This document shows positions 10,876-21,888 of a stretch of 64,000 bases of DNA, piece by piece. The stretch is from Euclidia mi. Taxonomy: Eukaryota > Arthropoda > Insecta > Lepidoptera > Erebidae. The first letter of the stretch is position 1. The number at the start of each line of letters is the position of its first letter. The stretch lies in assembly GCA_944739405.2 (NCBI GenBank), contig OX123182.2, positions 100,977,279 to 101,041,278 of the forward strand, in the 5' to 3' direction. A program made the translations under genes and the position numbers. The notes under the pieces were generated by a model. It was given only the letters and a program-made list of their open reading frames with translations, had not been told where the DNA came from and made no database searches.

Positions 10876-12745
10876 ACCAGGATCAAAGATACGCATGGTG
10901 GCCAGCCAGCGTTTTGGGAAGGATGTTGGATAGGAAAAATAAAATTTTACTCAAACACATAAATGCAAAATTTGCCTCATAAACACATCAATGCATATAC
11001 ATAAAATAATCATCATCGTTTGTCATGATCAGTTATATCAATACAATGCAATTACATAGGTCCAACAACGACAGTGGAGGAGGTAGAGGACCCCCTACGT
11101 AAATCGGTATCTGACGAATCCTCCGCCCATACGGTCAAGCTGCTCATACAGTTGTTGATGTTGATCAACAAAGGTTAGCAAACAATGCTTGACTCCAGCT
11201 CAGTACAGCACTCATGCGGCATGTGTGCGCGTAGCCCACACACAAAACCACTGACGTCAAAAGGGCGGGCTACCGTCATCCATACATACCAATCAGTAAA
11301 GGACCGCTCGTCCATCCTCTCTTCACACTAAGGTCAGGTCATCTGCTAGGATGTCATCATCAACCTGCAACACTCAAAAGACAGGTGGTGGGCAACATTT
11401 CCCACCCAAATATTAGTTCCATGAGCCTTCGTTACTGTAGATGAAATAAAATTCTATTCTTACAAAGTGGTCCGGTCTATTAAGCTATATCTATATATCA
11501 GGCATGTTCAACCTGTGCATTGGTCTATAGTTATCTTAGCTACAACAGTGTTGGAGCCCATATTTTACGCATAAGGTAAAATACAAAAGACACTGAATTT
11601 TCTCAGGTTCTGTCTGACAGTGCCATTTTAGATAATCAAATATAAAGTTATCAGGATACCCATATTTTGTAGTTTTGATAAAATAGTTAAAACTTAATAT
11701 ATTCAAAATAAGTTTTATCCACATCAAACAAGAAAACAAAATGGCAAGAACAAAGAGAGGCCTATGTTCAGCCATGAACAGTCGGACTGTTGATGATAAA
11801 TATGAAATGATTTCAAACCATGCAGATCCAAGGATTTCGAAAATACTAGTGCTATAATTATTACTCATGTAAGAACATGTTTAATCCAATATTTAATATT
11901 TTTAAGCATAGTGCAAGCTGTGAAATTGTTGAACTGTTTGCCAACTGAGCCATAAAAGAGAAATTTACAAGCTACCAATATTACAAAGCAAGAGTAGTGC
12001 AGTCTTATTTCTACAAATGATTTCACTCAGTTTGTATAGTTAATATGGTGGTGAGTTTATATCAATAGTTTTATTTGACTTTATATTCAAGGGAATTTTC
12101 TAAATAATGTTAATATTTATTTTAAACTGTTAACATGTGGTGCTAATGTAATTGTTATTTATTCATACACAATAAATAATGGTTTATCTAAATAAATAAA
12201 TTTAAACTGACTAATCACAACTGACTTAGAAATAAAGCATGAGTTGTCCATACATTTACTTTTATTTGCCAAGAATAAATACTGCTAAATGAGATAAGAG
12301 ATAATATGGATTTTCACATCATTTTCTTTAAGCCCACTTACCATTATCCTAATAATCATATTCCTGTCTGTCTTGTATCCCTCAAGAGCTAAGCAATAAG
12401 GTTGGCACTAAATTTTATTGGTTTATCACTGGTTGTCATCTTGAATATAGATGCAACTAACTTAGCAAATGAACTCGCAACTAAAATAAATTGTATTTAC
12501 CGAGTATAACACTAATGCTTGTTATTTATAAAAGATTAGCAGTCACCTGCCTTAAGACTTTCAACCTAAAATGCTTAGAGATGGACTTTTATAAAACCTA
12601 AGCGAGTGCATATGTCCATAAAGAAATCTACTGTCCAGATCTCATGTTTCTAGTTTCAGTTGTTTGGGTTAGGCAAGGACTTATCATGGTCGAAACAAAT
12701 CATTCTAAACAGGTATAAAATTAAACGACAAATATTAAGATATGT
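10876..12745. other. Interior of the direct-repeat pair, otherwise non-coding
   Basis: Apart from the 110-residue frame at 11.5-11.9 kb nothing coding is recognised. No gag, protease, RT or integrase motifs are seen on either strand, so if the flanking repeats are LTRs the element is non-autonomous. Confidence 0.4.
11536..11868 (-). CDS. Candidate small membrane protein, unrecognised
   Basis: A 110-residue frame starting at ATG. It contains a hydrophobic segment at about residues 38-60 (PLFVLAILFSCLMWIKLILN region), which could be a membrane helix, and a cysteine-bearing C-terminus (KWHCQTEPE, KYGLQHCCS). I do not recognise the family. It lies between the two LTR-like direct repeats, with no coding neighbour. 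It could be a chance frame, part of the element interior, or a captured host fragment. The only support is length, a real start and a plausible topology. Confidence 0.25.
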   Translation of the reverse strand: MSNNYSTSIFEILGSAWFEIISYLSSTVRLFMAEHRPLFVLAILFSCLMWIKLILNILSFNYFIKTTKYGYPDNFIFDYLKWHCQTEPEKIQCLLYFTLCVKYGLQHCCS

Positions 12746-12747
12746 TG

Positions 12748-13392
12748 GGTTCCCTTGTCTTACTATATACCTGAATTTCAACATTTATGTAGCATTCATG
12801 ACAGAAATCTCCGCTCCACTGACAATCTTCTTCTTCTCTGCCCTTCTCATAGTTCCAGCTTTGTTCATTCTTCTTTCTATATACAGGCTGTCCATCTTTG
12901 GAATGCACTCCCTCTCGAAATCAGGAAGTCTACATCTCGTGAACTGTTTAAAATTAGAGTACGCCAGCATTATATGGCTGAATTGGTAGAATCATAATGG
13001 ACTCTGTAAAGGATACTTGTATATGTATATATTTATATATTATTATATTATAATTATCTATAACACTTGTATATGTATATATTTATATATAATATAATTA
13101 TCTATTATACTTGTATGTGTATATATGTATTATATTTTGTATGTATATATTTATAATAATATGTTACTGTTAGTATGCCTATAATTACATATTTATTTAG
13201 TGTGATACCTATTATTTATTTTGTTTTAAATTAATATTATTTGTTAAATTACTCCCTCTTTAAGCACCTACTTCAATCATCTCTGCATCACCCAAAGGTT
13301 GGCTGGTAGAGAATGCCTCTGGCATTAAGCCCGCCTTTGTGCATTACTTTTTGTAATTGTGCAAGAAGTTTAAAATAAATAAATAAATAAAT
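12748..13392 (+). mobile_element. Severely 5'-truncated LINE copy (C-terminus plus 3' UTR)
   Basis: 12755-12997 encodes a segment parallel to the end of the intact LINE ORF2: HDRNLRSTDNLLLLCPSHSS and LWNALPLEIRKSTSR. It is followed by a 3' UTR with the block ggtagagaatgcctc and an (AAAT)n tail at about 13372-13392, as in the copy ending at 19.95 kb. A 60-bp AT-rich unit is tandemly duplicated at about 13011-13110 within the UTR. Sequence differences suggest a distinct subfamily from the intact copy. Confidence 0.85.
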
Positions 13393-13578
13393 ATATAACC
13401 TTAACTTGAGCTGCAAGTTAACATTAACAATTTCAACATAATGTTAAAATGAAATCATGTAGGCACCTACGGAGTCCACAAATATATAATAAAACCTATT
13501 TAGTAACTTTACAAATATTAGCTTTAAAAATGTGTATCACAAATTTATTTTTATATCTACCTTCTGAATATAATTAAA

Positions 13579-13730
13579 TCTGTACTAATATAATAAAAGT
13601 GAAGTTTGTTTTGTTGAATGCACTTATCTGTGAAACTACTGGTTTTATGCAAATAATTATTTTTGTGGTGGATAGTCATTTATCAAGAGAGGCTTCATAT
13701 AATCGCGTCGTGAGCACTAGCCGTAAGAAA
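13579..13730 (+). mobile_element. 5' end of a non-autonomous Helitron (Lep1-like)
   Basis: Starts TCTGTACTAATATAATAAAA, preceded by A, as expected for the TC 5' terminus of lepidopteran Helitrons inserted at AT. No matching CTAG end is evident downstream, so this is a fragment. Confidence 0.5.
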
Positions 13731-14643
13731 TGCAGTTAGTTAGCCTTATGTAATGTGTAACCAAGGGCTACCAATAATGTTTTGATTTCTTTAATGTTTT
13801 ACTATTGAGATAACCTATTGACTAACAATTGAATTCATATTCAGCACATCAATTAGCTTATTTAAACTGAAAGCAAATCAGGTAATTTATACAATGGATC
13901 TATATCAGAGCTTCAACTTGAAAAGGGCAGTTATACCGATCTTTACTAATAATTACCTTAGTAGAACTAGAACCACATAACAACAAAGCTATTTTCTCTT
14001 TTTTGTGTAGATAAGTAAGTTTTACAGAAAGTTTCCGACATGGCCTAACGATTAATAAACAGACAAGCGCCCCAGCCGACGGCATAACATGACTATAAGC
14101 ACAGTAGCACTGCTATGTATCAAACGTTACCTACCAAACAACAGTTACCTATAAGTTCTATTTGGGGTGTAACGTTCGTAATTTTGACTGGATAATGTTT
14201 ATCTGGTAATCCTTACGGGGACAGTTGGTAATCGTGTAAGCACCATAATTTATAAAATTAGGATGTTTCTCAAAAACTCTAATCAGATCAGCTCTGGATA
14301 AATACCTCTGGTCAGTGCATCAACAACCCGCATCTGCAACCTCTGGTAGCACTCAGAGCAGAACAGCGTTCACGCCACAGCACACCCTGGTGCGTGCACC
14401 CCGTCGTAGTCGCTCTGTCGCTCTCGCTCGCACGTGGCCTCACGTGAAGTGTAGACGTGCTAGCCATAACTCCGACACACCGTGTGGTCTCCGATCAGGG
14501 TTGACTAGCGCCAAACACGGCTTCCAAGCGCTTATCGCATCAGTCTTCAAACTTCAGGTCATCATTGGTAATGGCGGCTAAGCCAAGAGACCCATCACTC
14601 TCGCGCCAACCGTAGATCCCAAAGTCTCTTAGGGGGCGTTTAT
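13731..14643. other. Non-coding; GC-rich block before the right LTR-like repeat
   Basis: 13731-14280 is AT-rich and unassigned. 14290-14640 is GC-rich and arginine/serine/alanine-rich in translation, without a recognised domain. It ends in ttagggggcg, which could serve as a polypurine tract just before the right repeat if this is an LTR element. Confidence 0.35.
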
Positions 14644-15052
14644 CCTACCGCTGCTGTCGGCGATACGCCGGGGTAATCGTGTCCAGACTCCATTATAATA
14701 AAAACACTGACGTAATATTACTTAGTTTATTTTCAAACGATTTCTAGCACAGAATTGAATTAAAATGTGACCTACAGTCCTTTTTATACACTAACCGTCA
14801 TTATACTTAATGTTTAACAACTGTCACTTCCTTTACAATATGTAATTGAAATTATTGTACAATTAATTATAAATTAATCAAAAATCGACATAATATTTTA
14901 ATGAATTTTGCACAACACCAAATGATTTATTTTACAAATATAACAAATTTATTTTATTAACCAAACGCTGCTTTACAACATTGTCAACAGATGGCGCTAT
15001 CAACAGGATGCAAATATAAGTTTCTGGTGTTATCTTAATAACTAAGCGATAA
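14644..15052. repeat. LTR-like long direct repeat, right copy, first part
   Basis: Matches 9759-10235 apart from a missing internal segment of about 90 bp. It is interrupted after aactaagcgataa by the LINE that ends near 19947, and the remainder continues there. Confidence 0.7.
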
Positions 15053-15304
15053 TTTTTTTACTTTTTTTTGGGGGTAGGTGTTAGAAAAGTTAACACTGCT
15101 TTGAGATTTCAAAAAGTATAATTAAATTTAAATAATAGTTATTTCCTAAATATATATGATTAAAATAGTATTTAACCGCTATTTTACATCACCTTTAACT
15201 AGGATTGTGTTTATGACACTTAGTAATTGAGTGTTAGTATATTACCACCTGCCAGCAATACACCTGCACATTGATATTACTTTGCTTCAAGTCACAAAAT
15301 CACC

Positions 15305-16066
15305 ATGTCACAATTAGACAACATTGAGTCTGCGCAGAAAAGTTTGGAAGAGACTTTCATTCAACGGATGGCAGCACTTGAGGCGCAATTGCATAGTGGA
15401 AGCTCTTCCAAGGACACCGTAGCGAGGGTTGCAGATGAATTCCGCACTTTCCGTGAGTTGGTATTTAATATGATGTCACTACTTCGTCAGCAGATCCAAG
15501 AATGCCACAAACAGCTTGATGTTATCGAAACCAGGCACAGACGTAAGTCCCTCCTTTTCTTGGGGGTTCCTGAGGCCGATAAGGAGGATTGTGCTGCTGC
15601 TATGCTGGGCATTATCCAGACCAGGCTAGGGCTAAAGGACATCTCCCCTGCAGACATCAGCAGTTGCCATAGGATCGGTGTCCAAAAGAAAGACAGTAAG
15701 CGGCCAATACTTGTGCGGTTCACCCGAGTTGATTCCAGATCTGCGGCATGGCGTGCAAAAACTTCGCTTAAGGGCTCCTCCATATCAGTCCGGGAATTCC
15801 TTACTAGAGTGCGACAGGGAGTATTTAGCAAGGCCCGTCTACACTTTGGGATTCGATCTTGCTGGACCCAAGACGGCTGCATCGTAATAAAAGCTCCCGA
15901 CGGAAGCCGTCACAAGGTAGTCGCCGAAGGTGAACTCAGCGGGCTGATCAAGAAGTATCCCAAGGTATCCAGTAGTACTCCTGCTGTGACAGAGCCCAGG
16001 GGCGGTGTCGTGAGTGCCGGTTCTACTTCAGCAATCGGGAATACCAAGAACGCGACGCGTAAATAG
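15305..16066 (+). CDS. LINE ORF1 protein, coiled coil plus RRM-like and C-terminal domains
   Basis: 253 residues. Residues 1-80 are helical and heptad-like (QKSLEETFIQRMAALEAQLH), suggesting a trimer-forming coiled coil. An RRM-like core follows, RRKSLLFLGVPEADKEDC (about 78-95) to RPILVRFTRVDSRSAAW (about 133-149), and then a C-terminal domain (SISVREFLTRVRQGVFSKAR). This order matches L1-type ORF1 proteins (transposase-22 family), which bind the element RNA and act as nucleic-acid chaperones. The frame is uninterrupted. The C-terminal tail is rich in S/T/G. Its start is the first Met, four bases after the ATCACC context. Confidence 0.8.
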   Translation: MSQLDNIESAQKSLEETFIQRMAALEAQLHSGSSSKDTVARVADEFRTFRELVFNMMSLLRQQIQECHKQLDVIETRHRRKSLLFLGVPEADKEDCAAAMLGIIQTRLGLKDISPADISSCHRIGVQKKDSKRPILVRFTRVDSRSAAWRAKTSLKGSSISVREFLTRVRQGVFSKARLHFGIRSCWTQDGCIVIKAPDGSRHKVVAEGELSGLIKKYPKVSSSTPAVTEPRGGVVSAGSTSAIGNTKNATRK

Positions 16067-16612
16067 CTCTCGTATGTCTCCATTTCTCCCTCACTTTGTG
16101 CCTTATTTTACGTGCGTAGCCAATTCTTTTTGTTTGTGTAAGCATTACATCACTCCATTAATTTCAACCACACCCTCACTTTATGTAAATTACTATTTTT
16201 AAACTAAACTAGACAAGACAATAATTTTATTTTTTGTCTTGTTTACTCGGTTTGACAACTTTGATAGCTAGCAATCAATGTCATGATGACACCTAAAGTG
16301 ACATGTCAATGTGTTGCGTTCAGAAATGAACATGATAACTTTCTTTTGTAAATTTATTTCTGCGTTTTGTTTTCTGCGTCCTTTTTTTTGTTCTGTATTT
16401 TTCTTTTTTTGTTTTGTTTACTTTTCTCAATCGCATTGTAAAGTTAGTTACCTAATGTTTGTGTGTTCGTGTCTGCTGGCGGGTGGTGCAGTGGCTAATC
16501 ATTGCGCTGATTCGCGAGTGTGCGTTATTTTATTATTATACTATACTTATTTATAGTATTTATATTATATTTATTTTTATAATTTATATATAATTATTTA
16601 TATATTATATCA

Positions 16613-19600
16613 TTGATCTACTTTATGTTACAGGACGATGATGATGATTCTTTTCACTCTTCTTGTGATTCCTCAAACTCATCAAATAATGACAGCTTTT
16701 CCTCTGTTACTGAGTCGCTTGGTGACTTGGTTAAACAGACATTCAACCAATCCGCAAAGAACTTGTTCAATGTCTGTCATATTAATGCACAAAGTGTACC
16801 AAGTCATTATACTGATCTGTACGATGCTTTCTGCGATGCTAACGTTCATGCCATTCTGATTTCTGAGAGCTGGCTGAAACCTCATTTACTTTCTACCACC
16901 TACCCCCTCCCTGGTTTCATTCTTATTCGCAACGACAGGGTGGATAGGAGAGGGGGTGGGGTTGCTATATTCCTTCGTAGTGGTCTTCCTTACAAAATTC
17001 TTTTTTCTTCTCCACCTAATAACTCTGCCTCTGCGGAGTATCTTTTCCTCGAGGTTTCAGTCAGTGGAGCTAAAACTGTTCTTGGAGTTGTTTATTGTCC
17101 CCCCTCCGTAAACTACTTCTCCAGTCTCGAATCGATTCTGGAATCTTTAGGGTCAGAATATGCACATCATATCATCATGGGAGATCTCAACACCAATCTC
17201 CTTACTCCCACATCTCCACGTACCCTTCAACTCCTAAAAATAATTGAGTCTACCAGTCTACACACTCTTCCTCTAGGACCCACTCACCACAATATCGAAG
17301 GTCATGACACCTGGTTAGATTTAATTATTACCTCTGCCCCATCCTTAGTTCATTCCCATGGCCAATTCCTTGCTCCTGGTTTTTCCCATCATGATTTGAT
17401 TTACCTTTCCTATAACCTCAAACCGCCAAAACCTCGTCCTAAGGTTCTGCACGTGCGTTGTTTTGGACGTATGGATGTTGAAAAACTTCAAAAAGACGCC
17501 TCCGAGATTGTTTGGAACCCTGTAATAGCAGCCTCCACCATTGACGAAAAGGTTCATATCTTTAACAGAATTGTGCTTAAGCTGTATGACAAATACGCGC
17601 CTGTTAAGAGGGTCAAATTAAAACGTCCACCGGCACCATGGCTTTCAAGAGGTGTCCAAATGGCCATGAGGCGTCGTGATCGAGCCTTCCGGCGGTTCAA
17701 AAAGGAACGATCTGATGAGAATTGGAGCCTGTACAAAACTGCAAGGAATAAGTGTAATCAGATGATTCGTAACGCCAAACGCCGCCATATTTTCGACAAT
17801 ATAAACTCTTCGTCCCCTGCCAATATCTGGAAGTTCCTCGGGACTCTAGGTATTGGCAAACAACAGCATAGTGATCTCCGTGTGACGATTGGTCTGGAGG
17901 ATTTAAACATCCATTTCTCAACTACTTCTGCACTAGATCACCAGACCAGGCGTCAGACGGTGGATTACATAGCTGCTCTTCCCCGTCCCAAGATAGATCC
18001 CTTTAATTTTTCTCCAGTTACATTGGGTGAGGTCAAGAAGATAATCCTCTCCATCAAATCTAACGCTGTGGGGTTCGATTCTCTTAGTCGTCGCATGATT
18101 ACTCCGATCCTCGATCATCTCATAATTCCCTTTAACCACATTGTAAATTTTTCCTTGGAAAGCGGCTCTTTTCCTTCCCTGTGGCGTAAAGCCTTCGTAA
18201 TCCCTCTTCCTAAGATCTCGAATCCTACCCTACCTAACTATTTCCGTCCTATCTCCATTCTTCCTTTCCTCTCCAAAGTCCTGGAAGCGTGTGTGCATAA
18301 GCAGCTGTCTCAATTTGTGTACCATAATAAGCTCCTTAGTCCATTACAGTCAGGATTCAGACCTGGGCACAGCACGACTGCCGCCCTCCTAAAAGTGACT
18401 GGCGATGTTAGGGCGGGCATGGAGAACACCATGGTCACTGTGCTGACCTTGGTTGACTTTTCGAACGCCTTTAACACCGTCAGTCACGATATCCTTCTAT
18501 CGATCCTTACCCATCTCTTGACCTCGCCTGTTGTACTGGAATGGTTCTCATCCTATCTTCAGGAACGTCAGCAGTCAGTACGCGTTGATGAAACTACATC
18601 AAGTTGGCATGACATTCACTCTGGCGTTCCTCAAGGCGGCATTCTCTCTCCTTTACTTTTCTCAATTTTTATTAATTTCTTAACACCTAATCTTCGATGT
18701 GCGTATCATCTCTATGCTGACGACTTGCAGTTGTACGCCCAGGCGAGAGTGGATGATATATCAGTAGCCATCGATGACGTAAATAGAGATCTCGAGTCTA
18801 TGATGGATTGGTGCAAAAGATTCGGTCTTGACGTAAATCCAGCTAAATGTCAGGCCATTATTGTGGGCAGTCGCCGTTTAATGCCCAGATTAGATTTAAA
18901 TACTCTGCCGCCCATCTTGTTTAATGGTCTAATTATTCCTTATAGCTCTGAGGTCAAAGATCTGGGCCTGTACATTGACTCCACTCTCGGCTGGCAGGCA
19001 CAGGTGACCAAAGTTAGTCAGAAGGTTACAGAATCACTCAGAGCACTATATCGCCTTAAAAATTTCCTCCCATCCAGGACCAAAGCTATGCTTGTGCAGA
19101 CCTTAATATATCCTATAATCGACTATGGTGATGTGTGCTATTATGACCTGAATGCAGCATTTCTCAATAAATACGACCGACTTCTCAATAACTGCATTCG
19201 ATTCATTTATAATCTTCGTAAGTATGACCATGTCTCTACTTATCGTTCCGAACTTAATTGGCTACCAATTCGTCAACGCCGTAGTTTGCGTGCTCTCACT
19301 ACTCCCTTCACGATTCTTAAGTCACCTTCCTCGCCCACTTATCTTACTGAATACTTCCAGTATCTATCTTCTACTCACGAGAGAAGTCTCCGTTCTTCCC
19401 ATAATCTTCTTCTTTCATGTCCCAGTCATTCTTCTGGGTTTGTCTACTCTTCCTTTGTTGTCCAGTCTGTTCTACTCTGGAACGTGCTCCCTCTTGAAGT
19501 CAGAATGTCCACTAACCGTTACGCATTCAAAATGAAAGTACGTGATCTCCTGTTTAAGAGATTGAAGGAATCAGCACATCCTTCTCATCCATTATTATAA
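16613..19600 (+). CDS. LINE ORF2: endonuclease and reverse transcriptase, intact
   Basis: 995 residues without a stop. After an acidic, serine-rich N-terminus the endonuclease shows HINAQS (N58), ISESWL (E85), GDLNTN (D191, N193), WLDLII (D236) and FSHHDLIYL (H259-H260, D261). The RT shows LVDFSNAFNTV (D615), GVPQGGILSP (671-680), HLYADDLQLY (YADD 701-704) and VKDLGLYID. A thumb and C-terminal region follow. All expected catalytic residues are present. Together with the open ORF1 this is the best candidate in the window for a recently active LINE. The function is target-primed reverse transcription of its own RNA. Confidence 0.92.
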   Translation: MIYFMLQDDDDDSFHSSCDSSNSSNNDSFSSVTESLGDLVKQTFNQSAKNLFNVCHINAQSVPSHYTDLYDAFCDANVHAILISESWLKPHLLSTTYPLPGFILIRNDRVDRRGGGVAIFLRSGLPYKILFSSPPNNSASAEYLFLEVSVSGAKTVLGVVYCPPSVNYFSSLESILESLGSEYAHHIIMGDLNTNLLTPTSPRTLQLLKIIESTSLHTLPLGPTHHNIEGHDTWLDLIITSAPSLVHSHGQFLAPGFSHHDLIYLSYNLKPPKPRPKVLHVRCFGRMDVEKLQKDASEIVWNPVIAASTIDEKVHIFNRIVLKLYDKYAPVKRVKLKRPPAPWLSRGVQMAMRRRDRAFRRFKKERSDENWSLYKTARNKCNQMIRNAKRRHIFDNINSSSPANIWKFLGTLGIGKQQHSDLRVTIGLEDLNIHFSTTSALDHQTRRQTVDYIAALPRPKIDPFNFSPVTLGEVKKIILSIKSNAVGFDSLSRRMITPILDHLIIPFNHIVNFSLESGSFPSLWRKAFVIPLPKISNPTLPNYFRPISILPFLSKVLEACVHKQLSQFVYHNKLLSPLQSGFRPGHSTTAALLKVTGDVRAGMENTMVTVLTLVDFSNAFNTVSHDILLSILTHLLTSPVVLEWFSSYLQERQQSVRVDETTSSWHDIHSGVPQGGILSPLLFSIFINFLTPNLRCAYHLYADDLQLYAQARVDDISVAIDDVNRDLESMMDWCKRFGLDVNPAKCQAIIVGSRRLMPRLDLNTLPPILFNGLIIPYSSEVKDLGLYIDSTLGWQAQVTKVSQKVTESLRALYRLKNFLPSRTKAMLVQTLIYPIIDYGDVCYYDLNAAFLNKYDRLLNNCIRFIYNLRKYDHVSTYRSELNWLPIRQRRSLRALTTPFTILKSPSSPTYLTEYFQYLSSTHERSLRSSHNLLLSCPSHSSGFVYSSFVVQSVLLWNVLPLEVRMSTNRYAFKMKVRDLLFKRLKESAHPSHPLL

Positions 19601-19947
19601 GTATGTATTTATATGTATTGTGTATGTATATATTTATACGTATGTATCATATTATTATATAATTTTATTATTATATGTTATTATTCCTTATCTATGTACT
19701 ATATTATTATATTATGTATTAGGTATATTGTTATATCCAATATTATCTATTATACTTCATAATTATTACTAATATGCTCATCTTATCAGTTAATGTATAT
19801 TATTTGAAAACGTGTAAAAACAAATCTCTTGTGCACCTACCACATTTATCTCTGCACCACCTAAAGGTCGACAGGTAGAGAATGCCTCAAGGCATTATGT
19901 CCACCATTGTACAGTATGTATGTGCATAAAGTTTTTAAATAAATAAA

Positions 19948-20028
19948 TAAATTAAATACCCAATCTTTATAAAACAGTTAAGCAGCCAATACAGTATCTA
20001 GTATTGTAAAGTAGTGAAGTTCTCAGTT
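19948..20028. repeat. LTR-like long direct repeat, right copy, second part
   Basis: attaaatacccaatc through gttctcagtt matches 10239-10319 with a single visible change (gtaaag against gtaaaa). It completes the repeat interrupted by the LINE. Confidence 0.75.
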
Positions 20029-21089
20029 TCAGTTTATTAGTAGCGATGTTGTGTAAACCCTGTATAACTCCTATACAGACGTTATACGCTGTGTAAGTAT
20101 TCATACGTTAAACGTGTGAGTAATATTTTTTTATTAGTAAGACAGTAAATTATAAGCATCTTAAACAATGGGATATATACAATCGGCGGCATTATCGCTA
20201 GATGCGATCTGTTTCAGGCAACCTTTGGGTGGACAGGATTGATGTTAGCAATTATTTAAATATTATAGTAAAGATACTCTTACGAGTAATTTTGTGACTT
20301 ATCTTACTTTATTTATTTAACTCTGTTGATGAGTTACAGTTAAGGGGGTTAAGTGGCCATCTCGCCTTTTAGCTCAGGGGTTTGATACAAATATGTTTGT
20401 GGCCTTAAGAATAAATAAAAAAAATCCAGTAGGTGATTCTTTAGTTTGAACTGCAATAAAGGAAAACCAGGTATTTAAAATGGAAACGAAACACAAAGCG
20501 TTTACTTTAAATAAACAATTGAATACGCGCTTTTTTCGTGTCCGTACATGTATGCATCGGCAATAAGTTTTATAAATTATAAAATATCGGCCGTTCATGT
20601 GGTGACGGATCAATGTGTAATGTCACTTTGTGTCAATTTCATTCCGTGGGTGCCTTATGATCAAAGAAATTGGATATGTTATTCTTCTGTGCTTATGATC
20701 GAATTAACGAAAACACACGAAGTAAATAGTATTTTTACGAAGAGACGCAACCCAACATCAAACCCTATACTAACACATCTTGCCTGCATTATATACCCGA
20801 ATGAAGCAGCCTATTCAATCATAGTGATAAAGTCAAGCAAATAAGGAGTCTTAAGTTCAGCCGAGGACTACGAAAATTTTTTTAACGGATATTAGCTACG
20901 GCCGATCTCAATAATTGATCTATCCATGACATATTTTATATGAAGTTCATGTCAAGTAAATATCTCTAGTAGCCAAATACAAACATAGATAACATATTAG
21001 TTATATCAAAGATTTATTTTATATCAAAGATTTGCCTAACCGTTAGTAATAAGGCAAAGAGACTTGGAGTCACGTAAATCCTTCTATGA
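20029..21089. other. Non-coding; one MITE-like hairpin fragment
   Basis: No coding region recognised. About 20920-20965 (gacatattttatatgaagttcatgtc) is a small hairpin reminiscent of the 125-bp MITE described at 42.2, 45.2 and 49.2 kb. Confidence 0.35.
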
Positions 21090-21209
21090 TATCGGATAAG
21101 CCTCGCCATGGGTCGCACTAAGAAGGGATTTCCTGAAATTCCCACGGGATCGGGCAGAAACAGTTAAATTAAAAAAAATTGGGCGAGCGTAGCTGTGGGC
21201 GTCCTCTAG
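21090..21209 (+). mobile_element. Helitron-like 3' end
   Basis: Contains gatttcctgaaattcccacg and ends gcgagcgtagctgtgggc, then gtcctCTAG, followed by T. A terminal hairpin-like GC block just before CTAG and a following T fit a lepidopteran Helitron 3' end. No 5' TC partner was identified. Confidence 0.4.
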
Positions 21210-21680
21210 TGTTATCATATGATTTATTTCATTATGCATTTTAAATAATCGATCGCGTCAAGAAAGTCTCGTACCGACGGAATATCGGTGTGCGAGCAGT
21301 GAATTTATTTTTTCACGCATTATTTTTATTTTCCTATATCTTTAAAGATATTTATTTTAATTATATACTGTAAAAAAAAAAATATGATAATTAAATACAC
21401 AACATATCTAGCGTATTTAATTGCATAAGAAGTAATACTGCATTGCTCAAGATAGCTTCCAAAGTAACATTTAGTAATAAAAATTATATTTTTCTAATAT
21501 TTTATTGATAAAAATGGTTACTGTGGATTTTCCTTACGAGATAGACTTATACTATGTCAGACTTTTTTGTAGGTAATAATGAGTACTTTAATAATGTAGT
21601 ACATTATTTTTTTGTATCCTTAATAGTTTTAGCAGCGCACGCCATGAAAGACATTTTCTGGAAAATTTTCTTACGCCCTG

Positions 21681-21888
21681 AGTTAAATTCTCGCGGTCGG
21701 GAATTTAATTAAAAAAATATTTATTTGTTACAAAAAGGATGTTTATTCTACTAACAATGACAAAAGACTGACTTAATTCTAACTATAAATTGAAACAATG
21801 AAAATGCTGCGCTGACAGTTTACGCTGCTCATCGTTTGTGGTGTAGGCTGCAACGTCGGCAGAAAGGGGTTGCTACGCCGTGGTAACT
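21681..21888 (-). repeat. Errantivirus 3' LTR
   Basis: 208 bp, bounded on the minus strand by AGTTACC and TTAACT. Apart from the terminal bases I see no differences from the other LTR at 28867-29071. The env stop codon lies inside it. A polypurine tract (AAGGAGGGAGG on the minus strand) directly precedes it at 21889-21899. Confidence 0.9.

Larger units (their letters stand above)
15053..19947 (+). mobile_element. Full-length-looking LINE with both ORFs open
   Basis: 5' UTR of about 250 bp, ORF1 at 15305-16066, a 546-bp inter-ORF region, ORF2 at 16613-19600, a 345-bp 3' UTR and an (AAAT)n tail. It is inserted in the right LTR-like repeat: the repeat breaks at 15052 and resumes at about 19948, as judged from the uninterrupted left copy. 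No clear target duplication can be separated from the A-rich tail. Related fragments occur at 4.6-7.2 and 12.7-13.4 kb. The 3' UTR block ggtagagaatgcctcaagg is common to lepidopteran CR1/Jockey-type LINEs; exact clade not assigned. Confidence 0.85.

Noticed and set aside
10551..10982. 143-residue protein with SPITGSSQHTA repeats
   Set aside because: The frame stays open because the 33-bp repeat is divisible by three; no conserved domain or sensible context.
15487..15882. 131-residue minus-strand frame
   Set aside because: Shadow of LINE ORF1 on the other strand.
9747..20028. Calling the direct-repeat pair a complete BEL or gypsy element
   Set aside because: No gag, protease, RT, RNase H or integrase motif is found between the repeats, and no target duplication was seen.
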